From positions 185,503 through 249,502 of the forward strand of contig JAUJOR010000008.1 of assembly GCA_030447525.1 (NCBI GenBank): a stretch of DNA of 64,000 nucleotides, read 5' to 3'. The stretch comes from Chloroflexota bacterium (GTDB lineage: Bacteria; Chloroflexota; UBA11872; UBA12225). Below, in pieces: positions 51,704-61,091 of this stretch (within the stretch, counting starts at the first letter, position 1; the number at the start of each line of letters is the position of its first letter). A program made the translations under genes and the position numbers. The notes under the pieces are model-generated. The model was not told where the DNA came from and ran no database searches. It saw only the letters and a program-made list of their open reading frames with translations.

Positions 51704-52924
51704 ATGAAGGTGACCGGACTGCGGCAGAAGACCTACAGCTTCACCATGGGGCGTCGGCTGGGTGACGCCAATGGGCCGCTAGGGAACGACTATGGTGGGG
51801 GCTCCATCCTCTACGTGGACACCGACGCGGGGCTGACCGGGATGGCCCTCGGGGGCGGCCCCAGCGTGCGCAAACTCGAGCCCCTCGTCGTGGGGGAGGA
51901 CCCGCGGGGCGTCGCCGGCCTGTGGAAGCGGATGATGGACTTCGTGTTCAAGGGCGGGAACGAGGGGGCGGACAAGGCGGCGATTGGGGCCATCGACGTC
52001 GCCCTGTGGGACCTCAAGGCGAAAATCAACGGCGAGCCCCTGTGGCGCACGCTCGGGGCCCGCGAGGGCCGCGTCAAGGTCTACGCCAGCGGCATCGACC
52101 TCTGTCTGGACGACGACGAGCTGGCCGCATTTTACGGTCGCATGGCGGCGCGAGGGGTCGACGCCGGCAAGCTCAAGGTGGGGCTCGACCTGGACGACGA
52201 CCTGCGCCGCCTGGGGATCATGCGCGATCAGCTGGCTCGCGCCGGCAAGCGCCCACATCTAATGATCGACTCCAACGAGTACTGGTCGCCCAAGCAGGCC
52301 ATCCGCTTCATCTCGGAGCTGGAGCGCCACTTCGATCTCACCTGGGTGGAGGAGCCGGCGCGGCGCTGGGACTATCGTGCCCTGCGCCAGGTCTCGCGAG
52401 CGGTGCGGGCGGCCGTGGCCACGGGCGAGAACCTCAACGACGCCAGCGACTTCTACCCGTTGATCCTGAATGGGGCGGTGGACGTGGTACAGGTTGGCGC
52501 CGGGACGACGGGCATCACCGGGGCGATGCAGGTGGCCCACATGGCCGCCGGCTTCGAACTCCCGGTGGCGATGATGAACTGCCCCGGCGACTATATGGCC
52601 CACCTGGCGGCCGCCTTGCCCAATCACCTGATGATGGAGGTGGTCGATCCCGGCCGCGAGCCCTGCTTTACCGCCGACGCCCGGCTCGAGGGGGGCTTCA
52701 TCCACCTCGGCGAGACGCCGGGCCTGGGCATCACCATAGACGAGGCGGCCCTGGCGGCCCTGGCCGAGCCCCTGCCCCGCCCAACCGGCGCCTCCCCCAT
52801 GCCGTTCCCGCGCCGCGAGGGCGCCGGGCTGTACGTTGTGCCACTCTCCGAGGCTGAGCTGGCCGCCCAGCGCGCCCCCCGGCCGGCCCATCCCCCCAGG
52901 CTGGCCCGGCCGCGCTACCCTTGA
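51704..52924 (+). CDS. Mandelate racemase/muconate lactonising enzyme family (enolase superfamily) protein
   Basis: A 406-residue protein. The capping domain comes first (VTGLRQKTYSFTMGRR; GAIDVALWDLKAKINGEPLW). In the barrel, GKLKVGLD places the K-x-K region, and the metal ligands are D in LMIDSNEYW, E in TWVEEPARRWD and E in VATGENLND. VDVVQVGAGTTGITGAMQVA is the next strand. Members are typically sugar-acid dehydratases such as D-galactarate, L-rhamnonate or mannonate dehydratase. GGAGGAGCGCAGG precedes the ATG. It is consistent with sugar-acid catabolism in this region, but the substrate is not determinable. Confidence 0.9.
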   Translation: MKVTGLRQKTYSFTMGRRLGDANGPLGNDYGGGSILYVDTDAGLTGMALGGGPSVRKLEPLVVGEDPRGVAGLWKRMMDFVFKGGNEGADKAAIGAIDVALWDLKAKINGEPLWRTLGAREGRVKVYASGIDLCLDDDELAAFYGRMAARGVDAGKLKVGLDLDDDLRRLGIMRDQLARAGKRPHLMIDSNEYWSPKQAIRFISELERHFDLTWVEEPARRWDYRALRQVSRAVRAAVATGENLNDASDFYPLILNGAVDVVQVGAGTTGITGAMQVAHMAAGFELPVAMMNCPGDYMAHLAAALPNHLMMEVVDPGREPCFTADARLEGGFIHLGETPGLGITIDEAALAALAEPLPRPTGASPMPFPRREGAGLYVVPLSEAELAAQRAPRPAHPPRLARPRYP

Positions 52925-53087
52925 GCCGGCCCCGCTGGTCAAGTGGGCCTATCCCGGACCGGCACCCTTTCCGTCGTGCGCTACAACCCTCCCGTGGTAA
53001 GGCCTCGAGGCCGTCCACTGCCGTTCGGCCCTTGCCATCCCAAACAGCCCCTGAGTAGCGCAGTAGAGAGATCCGAGGAGCAGGAGC

Positions 53088-53621
53088 ATGACACAGCGAG
53101 GCGCCCCGAGGGGCACCGGCGGACCCAGTGGACCGGGGGGCGGACCGCCCCCTGAGGTCGAGCGGGGGGTGGTCGAGGCCACCAACGACAAGGGGCTCAA
53201 GCTGGGTGGACGCTGGCTGAACTACTCCCAGTTCCGCCAGGTGCCCCACCCGGAGACGGGCCAGGAGGTGGAGGTAGAGATCGTTCGCGACCGATTTATC
53301 AACGCCCTCACCGTGATCGGCGCGGGCGGTGACCTCGTCCTCGACCTCGAAGAATCCGAGTCCATCAGCGGCGACGCCTTCGAGGGCCTGGACGCGGACG
53401 CCGCCCCGGCGCCGCGCCCGCGGCGCCCGGCCACGCCCGCCGCGCCGGCGCGCCCGCTCACGCCAGGCCCGGACCGGAACACCGAGATCCGGCGCCTGGC
53501 GCTGATCAAGGCCGCGGCCGAGTACGCCGCGCCCCGCACGGACATGACGCCCGACGACGTCTTGACCGTCGCCATCCAGTGGGAGGCCTGGGTCACGGAC
53601 ACCTCAGAGGCCACTGAGTAA
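53088..53621 (+). CDS. Hypothetical protein with possible OB-like domain
   Basis: A 177-residue protein with no recognised family. A Gly/Pro-rich N-terminus (about 23 residues) is followed by VERGVVEATNDKGLKLGGRW and a beta-rich section (FRQVPHPETGQEVEVEIVRD), resembling a short OB- or SH3-like barrel. A disordered Pro/Ala linker comes next, then a C-terminal helical domain (IRRLALIKAAAEYAAPRTDM, TPDDVLTVAIQWEAWVTD). It recalls phage-type single-strand-binding or recombination accessory proteins, but this is only a guess. AGGAGCAGGAGC lies before ATG 53088. Confidence 0.6.
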   Translation: MTQRGAPRGTGGPSGPGGGPPPEVERGVVEATNDKGLKLGGRWLNYSQFRQVPHPETGQEVEVEIVRDRFINALTVIGAGGDLVLDLEESESISGDAFEGLDADAAPAPRPRRPATPAAPARPLTPGPDRNTEIRRLALIKAAAEYAAPRTDMTPDDVLTVAIQWEAWVTDTSEATE

Positions 53622-53838
53622 GGCTCATATGGTGCTCGGCGGGAGCGGGGCGGCGCCGGTTGGACGCGGTGAGCAGTCGATCGGTGGGGGGGGAAGGGGA
53701 GTTCCGGATGCAAGCCGGAGGGCCACCCTCCGGCACCATCACCGTGCCCCCCTCAATGGGGATGGCAGACACCAACACCTTGAGCACGTCGGCCACGGCC
53801 ACAATCCCGGGGGCTAGGTTGAGGTAGACCCGCCTCGC

Positions 53839-55338
53839 TCAGACGAAGCCGGAGGCTTCTTCGGTGCGGGAAGGGCGGGAGCCATAGTAGGCGCGGCAGG
53901 GGGCCACAGTCTCGCCCCGGGGACCGTCCGGCAAGGGCGTGCCCAGCTCCTGGCCCAGGACGGCCTGCAGGCGGCTGCGCCCCTGGCGCACCACGTCCGG
54001 GTGGGTGGCGGCCACGTCTTGTGCCTCCAGCGGGTCGGCGCGGAGGTCGTACAGTCGCTCGCTCCCCTCGGGCTCCTCGTAGCGCACCACGTAGTTCCAG
54101 TCGCCGTCACGGACTGAAGCCATGTCCCCCCAGCCGGTGACGACGAAGTCCCGCCCCTGGGCGCCCTCTTTCCCTTCGATCAGCGGGCGGGCGGAGCGGC
54201 CGGCCCACTCCGGACGATCCACGGCGGTGGCGCCTGGCCAGCGGTCGAGCAGGCCCAGCAGGTCGAGGGCTGTGGGGACGATGTCATGGTTCTGGACCAG
54301 GGCGTCGATCGTCCGGCCCCGTCCGCCGGGTGCCTCACTCCCCGCCCCGGTCCCCGGGTGGCGCACGATCCAGTTCAGCTGGGTGTTATGGGCGTAGAGA
54401 TGGTCGGCGCTCTTGCCGAAGCGTCCGTGGTCGAGGAGCTCCGTGCCGTGGTCGGAGGTGATCATCACCACGGTGTCGTCGAGGCGTCCCAGGTCGGCCA
54501 GGGTGTTCATCAGGCGCCCCAGCACGGCGTCCATAAAGGTGATCTCGCCATAGTAGAGGGCCTTGGTGCGCTCCTTTTCTTCGTCCGTGCCGATGCGCGC
54601 CGCCTCGGGGGGATAGATGAACTCGACACCCTCTTTGCCGCGGGGGAAGTCGTAATACCGGTCGGCGTACTCCCGCGGCGGGTCCCATGGCTCGTGGGGA
54701 TCGAAGGACTCGAGCCAGAGCAGGAAGGGGCCGTCGTCGTGGTTCTCCTCCAGCCAGGCCATGCCACGCTGGATTACGGCGGCCCCGGTCAGGTCGGCCT
54801 CGCGCGAGAAGTGGCGCTTGTTCAGGAGGTACTGCACCAGCGAGGCGTGCTGCGCCGGATCGAGCGGCCCGCGGACGCAGCGCTCGGCCGTGGCGCGGAT
54901 GAGGTCGAGCGCGCCCCCCTTCCAGTTGTCCGTCTCCTGGCCACGCACGAACTCAAAGTTGAAGAAGCCGCGGGTAAAGTTCTGGGTGGGCTTGAAGATG
55001 TGGTAGACGTCGCCGATGAGGCAGGTCTTGTAGCCGGCCCCCAGGAGCAGCTCGGCCAGGGTGGTGTGCTGGGGTGGGATCTTGTGCCAGCCCCGGGCGT
55101 TCGGCCATAGCCCTGTGGTGTCGTAGTCGAAGCGCCAGGGGAAGGAGCGCAGCCCCGTCCACAGGGCGCGCCGTACGGGGATGGTCGGCTCCGCCTCGCC
55201 GTAGCAGTTGGCGAAGGAGACGCCGTCACGCCGCAAGGCGTCCAGGGTGGGTGTCTGGACGCGGGCGATGCCCGGCGCCGGCTGGTGATGGACGCAATCG
55301 TAGCGTAGCGTGTCCAGGACGAGCACCACCAGGTTCAT
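53839..55338 (-). CDS. Sulfatase-like hydrolase with Thr at the nucleophile position
   Basis: A 499-residue alkaline-phosphatase-superfamily protein. MNLVVLVLDTLRYDCVHHQP carries the first metal aspartates. GEAEPTIPVRRALWTG is the place of the C/S-x-P-x-R sulfatase signature but reads T52-I-P-V-R, so no residue could become formylglycine. WLESFDPHEPWDPP and VMITSDHGTELLDHGRFGKS are conserved metal motifs, and YDLRADPLEAQDVAATHPDV is the typical C-terminal element. A threonine nucleophile is used by phosphodiesterases of the superfamily, so the substrate may be a phosphate ester or diester (inference). The ATG at 55338 is preceded by GGGAGAAGC. Confidence 0.85.
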   Translation of the reverse strand: MNLVVLVLDTLRYDCVHHQPAPGIARVQTPTLDALRRDGVSFANCYGEAEPTIPVRRALWTGLRSFPWRFDYDTTGLWPNARGWHKIPPQHTTLAELLLGAGYKTCLIGDVYHIFKPTQNFTRGFFNFEFVRGQETDNWKGGALDLIRATAERCVRGPLDPAQHASLVQYLLNKRHFSREADLTGAAVIQRGMAWLEENHDDGPFLLWLESFDPHEPWDPPREYADRYYDFPRGKEGVEFIYPPEAARIGTDEEKERTKALYYGEITFMDAVLGRLMNTLADLGRLDDTVVMITSDHGTELLDHGRFGKSADHLYAHNTQLNWIVRHPGTGAGSEAPGGRGRTIDALVQNHDIVPTALDLLGLLDRWPGATAVDRPEWAGRSARPLIEGKEGAQGRDFVVTGWGDMASVRDGDWNYVVRYEEPEGSERLYDLRADPLEAQDVAATHPDVVRQGRSRLQAVLGQELGTPLPDGPRGETVAPCRAYYGSRPSRTEEASGFV

Positions 55339-55565
55339 TGCTTCTCCCTGCTCCCCTCTGCCCCGGCCAGGTGAGGGCATGCGGTTTGGGCCTCCCACCG
55401 GTCGTCATAACGGTCGGAATCGCCTTGCCCGGCCCGGCCATGGCCTGTTACGCCTCACTCTACCGCTTGCGGCAGCGGCAGGCACGCCCCGTGCGGTGCC
55501 AGCGGCCCCCCGCCGGCCCGACATGGTAGGCTGAGCCGGTGCAGCAGGCAGGAAAAGGTGGAGTG

Positions 55566-56576
55566 ATGCAGATCAAGCAACTGGGGCGTACGGGCTTGCG
55601 GGTCAGCGAGGTCTGCCTGGGGACGATGACCTTCGGCCTGCAGACGGACGAAGCCACCGCCTTCGCCATCATGGACGTGGCCGACCGGGGCGGGGTGACG
55701 TTCTTCGACACGGCGGACGTCTACCCGCTGGGTGGCGCACCGGAGGACGTGGGGAAGACGGAGGAGATCGTCGGGCGCTGGCTCCGAGAGCGGGGGGCGC
55801 GTGAGCGCATCGTGCTGGCTACCAAGTGCCGCGGGGCGATGGGGCCCGGACCGAACGACCAGGGGCTCTCGCGCAAGCACGTCTTACGCGCCTGTGAGGA
55901 TAGCCTGCGCCGCCTGCAGACAGACTACATCGACCTCTACCAGACCCACTCCCCTGACCCGGAGACACCCATCGACGAGACACTGCGGGCCTTGGACGAC
56001 CTGGTGCGCTCCGGCAAGGTGCGCTACATCGGGTCTTCAAACTACCCGGCGTGGCAGCTGGCCGACGCCTTGTGGACGAGCCGCTTGCTGGGGATCGCGC
56101 GCTACGATTGCGCCCAGCCACGCTACAACCTCCTCTTCCGCATGATCGAAGACGAGCTCCTCCCCCTGTGCCGGGCCCACGGCGTGGGGGTGATCGCCTA
56201 CAACCCCCTGGCGGGGGGCATGCTCACCGGCAAGTACCTGGCGACGCGGGAGGCGCAGCCGGGCACTCGCTTCACCCTCCCGCGTCGTGGCGAGGCCTAC
56301 CGCAAGCGCTACTGGAACGACGCCGTATTCGACGCCGTCGCCGCGCTAAACGACACGCTTCAGCCCCGCGGCACGTCGCTGACGCACGCCGCCCTGGCCT
56401 GGGTGCTGGCGCAGCCGGGGATCACGAGCGCCATCCTCGGCGCCAGCCGGCCGGAGCAGCTCGAGGACAGCCTGCGAGGCGCGTCCATCACCCTGGACGA
56501 GGACGTGCGCGCCGCCTGCGACGACGTGTGGTACAGCCTACCGCGCCAGCGCGATCCCGAAGTGGCCCGCCGCTAG
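55566..56576 (+). CDS. Aldo/keto reductase
   Basis: A 336-residue reductase. The tetrad is complete: D48 and Y53 in FFDTADVYPLGG, K87 in VLATKCRG, and H128 in LYQTHSPDPET. GLRVSEVCLGTMTFGL, VRYIGSSNYPAWQLADALWT and VLAQPGITSAILGASRPEQL are the standard elements of the YghZ/Tas-like AKR12-13 subgroup. ATG 55566 follows AAAAGGTGGAG. An in-frame extension to 55539 is possible. It is unlike the first aldo/keto reductase (14155) outside the motifs, so the two are not recent duplicates. Confidence 0.92.
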   Translation: MQIKQLGRTGLRVSEVCLGTMTFGLQTDEATAFAIMDVADRGGVTFFDTADVYPLGGAPEDVGKTEEIVGRWLRERGARERIVLATKCRGAMGPGPNDQGLSRKHVLRACEDSLRRLQTDYIDLYQTHSPDPETPIDETLRALDDLVRSGKVRYIGSSNYPAWQLADALWTSRLLGIARYDCAQPRYNLLFRMIEDELLPLCRAHGVGVIAYNPLAGGMLTGKYLATREAQPGTRFTLPRRGEAYRKRYWNDAVFDAVAALNDTLQPRGTSLTHAALAWVLAQPGITSAILGASRPEQLEDSLRGASITLDEDVRAACDDVWYSLPRQRDPEVARR

Positions 56577-56726
56577 GGCAGGTCCATACCACCCACCGGC
56601 CCCTGACCCCACAAGGGCCCCCCCATGAAGACCCGTGCCGCTCGCCGGGACCACCACTTCGGCCAGCGCATCACCCCCTCTCATGGGTCGTCCCGCCGGC
56701 TGATCGTTGCAGGGATCGGACGGACG

Positions 56727-57638
56727 CTAGGGGCTCGCCGGCACAAAGACGGCCGAGCGGCCGGCGAGAAAGTCGAGCAGCAGGCGATTGACCTCCTCCG
56801 GCTGATCGAGCTGCACCCAGTGGCTCGCCTGAGGCAGCCGCTCCACCCGTGCCTGGGGCGCCCACGCCGGTCCCGGCTCGGCCAGCTCAGCCTCGAGGTA
56901 TGGATCGCGCTGGCCCCAGATAACCAGCACCGGCCGATCGATCCTGCGCAGCGCCCGCCACAGACCGCGTCCGCCGTGGCGCAGGAGGGCACGATAGTAG
57001 TTGATCGACCCGGTCAGCGCCCCGGGGCGTCCGGCCGCCGCCACGTAGCGGTCGATGTCTGCCGGGCTAAAGGCGTCCGGCCGCGCGGGCTCGCGCCGCA
57101 AGAGCCGGCGCAGCAGGGCAAAGTCCCGGGCCCGGATGCCCCACTCCGGGAGCCAAGGGAGCTGGAAGAAGAGCATGTACCGGCTCTTCCACAGCTGCCG
57201 CCGGGTACGCAGGGCGCGCCGGAAAACCGCCGGGTGGGGCGCGTTCATGATCACCAAGCGCTCCACCAGCTCCGGGTAACGCATGGCGAACAGCCAGGCC
57301 ACGGCCCCTCCCCAGTCGTGGCCCACCACCACCGCACGGCCGGCGCCACGGGCGCGGATGAGCCCCGCTACGTCACGCGTCAAGAGCTCCCAACGGTAGC
57401 TGCTCACCCCTGCCGGTTTATCGGAGAGGTTATAGCCCCGCATGTCGGGCGCCACGACGTGGAAGCCGGCGGTGGCCAAGGCCGGGATCTGGTACCGCCA
57501 GGAGTACCAGAACTCCGGAAACCCGTGGAGCAGCACCACCAGGGGCCCGTCCCCGGCCTCGACACAGTGCAGGCGAACGCCATCTAGATCGACGTAACGT
57601 TCAACGTAGCCTGGGCCAGGTCCTTCCGCGGGGGGCAC
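56727..57638 (-). CDS. Epoxide-hydrolase-like alpha/beta hydrolase
   Basis: A 303-residue enzyme. The oxyanion strand is VVLLHGFPEFWYSWRYQIPA (H-G-F-P-E). The nucleophile is D in VVVGHDWGGAVAWLF, typical of epoxide hydrolases and haloalkane dehalogenases rather than Ser esterases. The acid lies in LVIWGQRDPYLEAEL and the His in LPQASHWVQLDQPEEVNRLL. The cap-domain Tyr lies in INYYRALLRH. It opens epoxides or hydrolyses related electrophiles in the cytoplasm. It starts directly at the stop codon of the upstream helicase gene, overlapping its last base, so they may be co-transcribed. Confidence 0.88.
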   Translation of the reverse strand: MPPAEGPGPGYVERYVDLDGVRLHCVEAGDGPLVVLLHGFPEFWYSWRYQIPALATAGFHVVAPDMRGYNLSDKPAGVSSYRWELLTRDVAGLIRARGAGRAVVVGHDWGGAVAWLFAMRYPELVERLVIMNAPHPAVFRRALRTRRQLWKSRYMLFFQLPWLPEWGIRARDFALLRRLLRREPARPDAFSPADIDRYVAAAGRPGALTGSINYYRALLRHGGRGLWRALRRIDRPVLVIWGQRDPYLEAELAEPGPAWAPQARVERLPQASHWVQLDQPEEVNRLLLDFLAGRSAVFVPASP

Positions 57639-59947
57639 TACCCTTCGTGCGATCGGTGACGACGCAGCGGCCCCATGCGATGGCGCAGCCGGGTGGGGAG
57701 GCGCGGGCGGCGCGACCCGCGATCGTCGTCCAGGGCATCCCGGTTAGTGGGGTCCGGCGCCGCCGGGCGGGGCGTAGCCGGGGGGGGTGTGGCCGGAGAC
57801 GGCGCGTCGTTGGCCGGCCGGCCGGTAGCGTCCTCGTCGAGTGGGAGCTGGTCGGTGGATGCAGCTGACGGCCGGCCCCCTCGGCCGGCGGGTGCCTGGA
57901 CCGGCCCCTGCGGGGACAGGAATGGGGGCGGTGGGCCTGAGAGGGGCGGGCGAGAGGGAGGCGGGCCCGCCGGTCGGCTCGCCGGCGGCCGGGGGGCCTC
58001 GGAAGCCTCCCCATCGGCGAGGCGGGCCCCCACGCGGCGCCCCCGGAGGGTGGTCCGGGTAAGGGCCTGCACCACGCGTGTGGCATGCTGCCGCGGCACC
58101 TCCACGTAGGAGAAGCGGTCGTAGATGTCGATGGCCCCCACGGCCCGACCGGGGATACCGGCCTCGTTGGCGATGGCGCCTACCAGGTCCTGCGGGCGCA
58201 GGCGATCCACACGACCGGCCGCCACCAGGATGCGCCGCATGCCGGTCTCGGGGGCCTGGCCGTCCGCCTCGAACTCGGTGGCGTCTCGGCGCCGGGCCCG
58301 CGCCGCCCGGGCCGCCTGCTGGGCCTCTTGCTCCGCCTGGCGGGCCTGTTGCTCCGCTTCGGCCGCCTTGAGCACACCGGCCAGCGTAGTGCCGTCGTTT
58401 GCCGCGTTGCGTTCCTGGTCCCACAGGCGCAGGGCGGCGGCGGCCACCTCCACGGGATCAAACTGGTCGCCGAGCTCACCGGCCAGGACGAGGTAGGGAT
58501 CCAGGTCACCGGCGCCGATGGCCGCGGCCACGGCCTCCTTGGCCGCCTCCCGCCGCCGCGTCGCCAGGTCACCCAGGGAAGGGAGGCGCTTACGGGTGAT
58601 GCGGCTCCCCAGCAGCCGCTCGATCATGCTCAGCATGCGGTAGTCGCGGGGCGTGACGAGGGTGATCGCCGCCCCCGCCCGGCCGGCCCGCCCGGTGCGC
58701 CCGATACGGTGGACGTAGGACCCCGGATCCCACGGGACGTCGAAGTTGACCACGTGCGTGACGCCCTCGATGTCCAGCCCGCGGGCGGCCACGTCCGTCG
58801 CCACCAGCACCTCCGTCTGCCCGTCTCGGAAGCGCCGGAGAACGCGCTCGCGCTCGGCCTGGGCCATATCACCGTGGAGGGCCGCCGCTCGGAAGCCACG
58901 CACCGCCAGGCGATCGGCGATGTCGTCCGTCGTGCGCCGCGTGCCGCAGAACACGATCGCCGCCCCCGGGGCCTCCACGTCCAGCACCCGAGCCAGGGCG
59001 TCCAGCTTATCGGCGCCCCCTATCTCATACGCCACTTGCTCGATCTGCGGGACGGTCACCTGCTCCGGGGTGATGGCCACACGCACCGGGTCATGCAGGA
59101 AGCGCCGCGACAGGCGTTGCACCGGGGCCGGCATCGTCGCCGAGAACATGGCGCTCTGCGTCCGGCGCTGTCCCTCCCCCTGGGGCGGAGCGCCCTCCAC
59201 CGGAGCCCCCTCGAGCAGGGCCACGGCCCCCTCCACGTCGGAAGCGTCTTCCCCGTCCGCCTCGTCCCGCTCGCCCCCGGCCTCGGCAACGGCCGCCAGG
59301 ATGGACTCCACGTCCTCGAGAAAGCCCATGTCCAGCATCTCGTCGGCTTCGTCGAGGACCACCTGCTGGATCTCGGACAGGTCGAGCGTTCGCCGGCGCA
59401 GATGGTCAAGGATCCGTCCGGGCGTACCGACGACGACGTGGACGCCGGCGCGCAAGCCCCGCAGCTGGCGATCCATCGGCTGTCCCCCGTAGACTGGCAG
59501 GACGAGCACGCCACGGAACTTGCCCAGCTGGTGCACCGCCTCCGCCACCTGCACCGCCAGCTCCCGCGTCGGCGCCAGCACCAGGGCCTGCGGCCGGCGC
59601 AGCCCGACCGCTACCCGCTCCACAATGGGGATGCCGTAGGCCGCCGTCTTCCCCGTGCCGGTCTGTGCCTGGGCGATAACGTCACGCCCTTCCAGGAGCA
59701 CCGAGATGGTCTCCCGCTGCACCGGCGTCGGCGCCTCGTAGCCCAGCTCGTCCAGGGCCCGCAGCACAGGCTGGCTTAGCCCGAAGTCCCGGAAACTGTC
59801 ACCCTCGGTCTCGTCGCCGGCGGCGCCATCGCTTGCCTCCCCCAGGCCCGGTGTGCCGCCGACCGCGTCGGCGGCGGTGGAGACGGCGGCGCCCCCCGTA
59901 TTGCCGGGGGCACCGTCACCCCCAGCCGCGTCTTGCTCAGCGGTCAT
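57638..59947 (-). CDS. DEAD-box ATP-dependent RNA helicase
   Basis: A 769-residue helicase. Motifs in order: Q (TPVQRETISVLLEGRDVIAQ), I (AQTGTGKTAAYGIP), Ia (LAPTRELAVQVAEAV), GG (YGGQPMDRQLRGL), II (VLDEADEMLDMGF), III (MFSATMPAPVQRL), IV (AIVFCGTRRTTDD), V (VATDVAARGLDIEGVTHVVN) and VI (YVHRIGRTGRAGRAG). After the core come a linker and a DbpA/CsdA-type RNA-binding domain (MRRILVAAGRVDRLRPQDLV to FSYVEVPRQHATRVVQALTR). The Ala/Glu-rich N-terminal extension is unusual. ATG 59947 overlaps the stop of the LPXTG gene by 11 bp. It probably remodels structured RNA and ribosomes. Confidence 0.95.
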   Translation of the reverse strand: MTAEQDAAGGDGAPGNTGGAAVSTAADAVGGTPGLGEASDGAAGDETEGDSFRDFGLSQPVLRALDELGYEAPTPVQRETISVLLEGRDVIAQAQTGTGKTAAYGIPIVERVAVGLRRPQALVLAPTRELAVQVAEAVHQLGKFRGVLVLPVYGGQPMDRQLRGLRAGVHVVVGTPGRILDHLRRRTLDLSEIQQVVLDEADEMLDMGFLEDVESILAAVAEAGGERDEADGEDASDVEGAVALLEGAPVEGAPPQGEGQRRTQSAMFSATMPAPVQRLSRRFLHDPVRVAITPEQVTVPQIEQVAYEIGGADKLDALARVLDVEAPGAAIVFCGTRRTTDDIADRLAVRGFRAAALHGDMAQAERERVLRRFRDGQTEVLVATDVAARGLDIEGVTHVVNFDVPWDPGSYVHRIGRTGRAGRAGAAITLVTPRDYRMLSMIERLLGSRITRKRLPSLGDLATRRREAAKEAVAAAIGAGDLDPYLVLAGELGDQFDPVEVAAAALRLWDQERNAANDGTTLAGVLKAAEAEQQARQAEQEAQQAARAARARRRDATEFEADGQAPETGMRRILVAAGRVDRLRPQDLVGAIANEAGIPGRAVGAIDIYDRFSYVEVPRQHATRVVQALTRTTLRGRRVGARLADGEASEAPRPPASRPAGPPPSRPPLSGPPPPFLSPQGPVQAPAGRGGRPSAASTDQLPLDEDATGRPANDAPSPATPPPATPRPAAPDPTNRDALDDDRGSRRPRLPTRLRHRMGPLRRHRSHEG

Positions 59948-61091
59948 GCCCCTCGGCCTTGCAAGCCGCGTGCCGTTGGGCGCGCCGGGACAAGAAGGCG
60001 CCAAGCCCCATCAGCGCCAGCGCTATACCGCCCGGCCCGTAGAGGGCACCGGCGCCGGTGCGGGGCAAGAGAGGCGTGGCCGGCTGCGCACCTGCCGGCG
60101 CCGGCAGCGTCCGGCTCGGGGCGACGGGCGCCGGCGCCCGCGTCGGGGCCGGCTGGGGCGCTCCCTGAGATACCTCCTGCAACACCTGGATGGTGGGCAC
60201 AGGCGTCGCCTCCGGCTCGGGCGCTCGCTCGACCACCAGCAGCGGGCCGAGGATCTGCGGCAGCTCGGGCGTCGGCTCGGCGACGATCACCAGAGGCGCG
60301 GCTACAGGCGGCGCCGGGGGCGCCGGGGGCGCGGCCTGCTGGACGGTGGGCGGGACCGTCGGACTCACCACCGGCAGCGCCGTAGCCGTGGCCGGCGGTG
60401 TAGTCGCCGTGGGGCTGGCCTGGCGCGTGGGGGTAGGGCACGGCCCGTCGGCGATGAGCTGCCCCTCCCGCTTCCTCTGCTCGATCTCCGGCACGGACAG
60501 CTCGACCATCCGCGGGCCATTGTGGTTCTCGCAGATGACGCGGCGGGGGGGCTCGTTGGGACCGCTGTCGTTCTGCGTCACCTCCTGCGTCTGAGGCGCC
60601 GGGGGCGGGCTGGTGGGCGGGGAACTCCCCGGTGTGCTCGTGGGCACAGGCGTGCTCGTGAGCACAGCTACGGGCACGGTTGTGGGCCCGGCATTGGGGG
60701 CTGCGATGGTCGGCGTCGCCACCGGCACCGTCGTGGAGGCCGGGGTGCTGGTAGGTTGCGCCGTCGGCGCCGTCGTGGGTGTAGCCGGCACTGCCGTGGG
60801 TGTAGCCGGCACTGCCGTGGGGGAGGGCGTGCTCGTTGTAGGTGCGACGCACGTGTCGCCCTCTCCCATCTCACGGGCGTTGTTCGCCTGCTTGAACGCC
60901 TCGTACGCCTCATGGTGCCCATTGCCGTAAGGCCCGATGGGCGCGTCCTCGGGACCAACCACTCTCCCGGAGGGCAGGCACAGTGGCCGGTCGTGGGCCA
61001 GGGCAACACCGGCGCTCGCCAGGTGCAGCGACGCGGCCAAGGTAAGGGCGACGGCCACGGCGCGCCTCGGAGAAATCACTGTCTGCATCAT
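59937..61091 (-). CDS. Secreted surface protein with LPXTG-type sorting signal
   Basis: A 384-residue protein. A signal peptide (AVAVALTLAASLHLASAGVA then LAHDR) is followed by a short globular part with PLCLPSGRVVGPEDAPIG. A long Pro/Thr/Ser-rich linker with degenerate repeats, a further conserved-looking box (RRVICENHNGPRMVELSVPE) and a Pro-rich spacer follow. It ends LLPRTGAGALYGPGGIALAL and a basic tail, i.e. LPXTG, hydrophobic helix and positive residues: a complete sortase signal. It is probably a cell-surface anchored protein, function unknown. The start follows the ATGATG at 61091. It overlaps the helicase by 11 bp. Confidence 0.8.
   Translation of the reverse strand: MMQTVISPRRAVAVALTLAASLHLASAGVALAHDRPLCLPSGRVVGPEDAPIGPYGNGHHEAYEAFKQANNAREMGEGDTCVAPTTSTPSPTAVPATPTAVPATPTTAPTAQPTSTPASTTVPVATPTIAAPNAGPTTVPVAVLTSTPVPTSTPGSSPPTSPPPAPQTQEVTQNDSGPNEPPRRVICENHNGPRMVELSVPEIEQRKREGQLIADGPCPTPTRQASPTATTPPATATALPVVSPTVPPTVQQAAPPAPPAPPVAAPLVIVAEPTPELPQILGPLLVVERAPEPEATPVPTIQVLQEVSQGAPQPAPTRAPAPVAPSRTLPAPAGAQPATPLLPRTGAGALYGPGGIALALMGLGAFLSRRAQRHAACKAEGHDR
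60775..60816. repeat. Two 21-bp in-frame tandem repeats in the LPXTG gene
   Basis: GTGGGTGTAGCCGGCACTGCC at 60775-60795 is followed directly by the same 21-mer at 60796-60816, adding two PTAVPAT units. Confidence 0.85.

Noticed and set aside
53593..53838. Minus-strand peptide VYLNLAPGIVAVADVLKVLV... upstream of 53.6 kb
   Set aside because: Protein-like but short and with no recognised family; could be a remnant, not enough to annotate as a gene.
58085..59779. 564-residue plus-strand open frame opposite the DEAD-box helicase
   Set aside because: His/Arg-rich shadow; all nine helicase motifs are on the minus strand.
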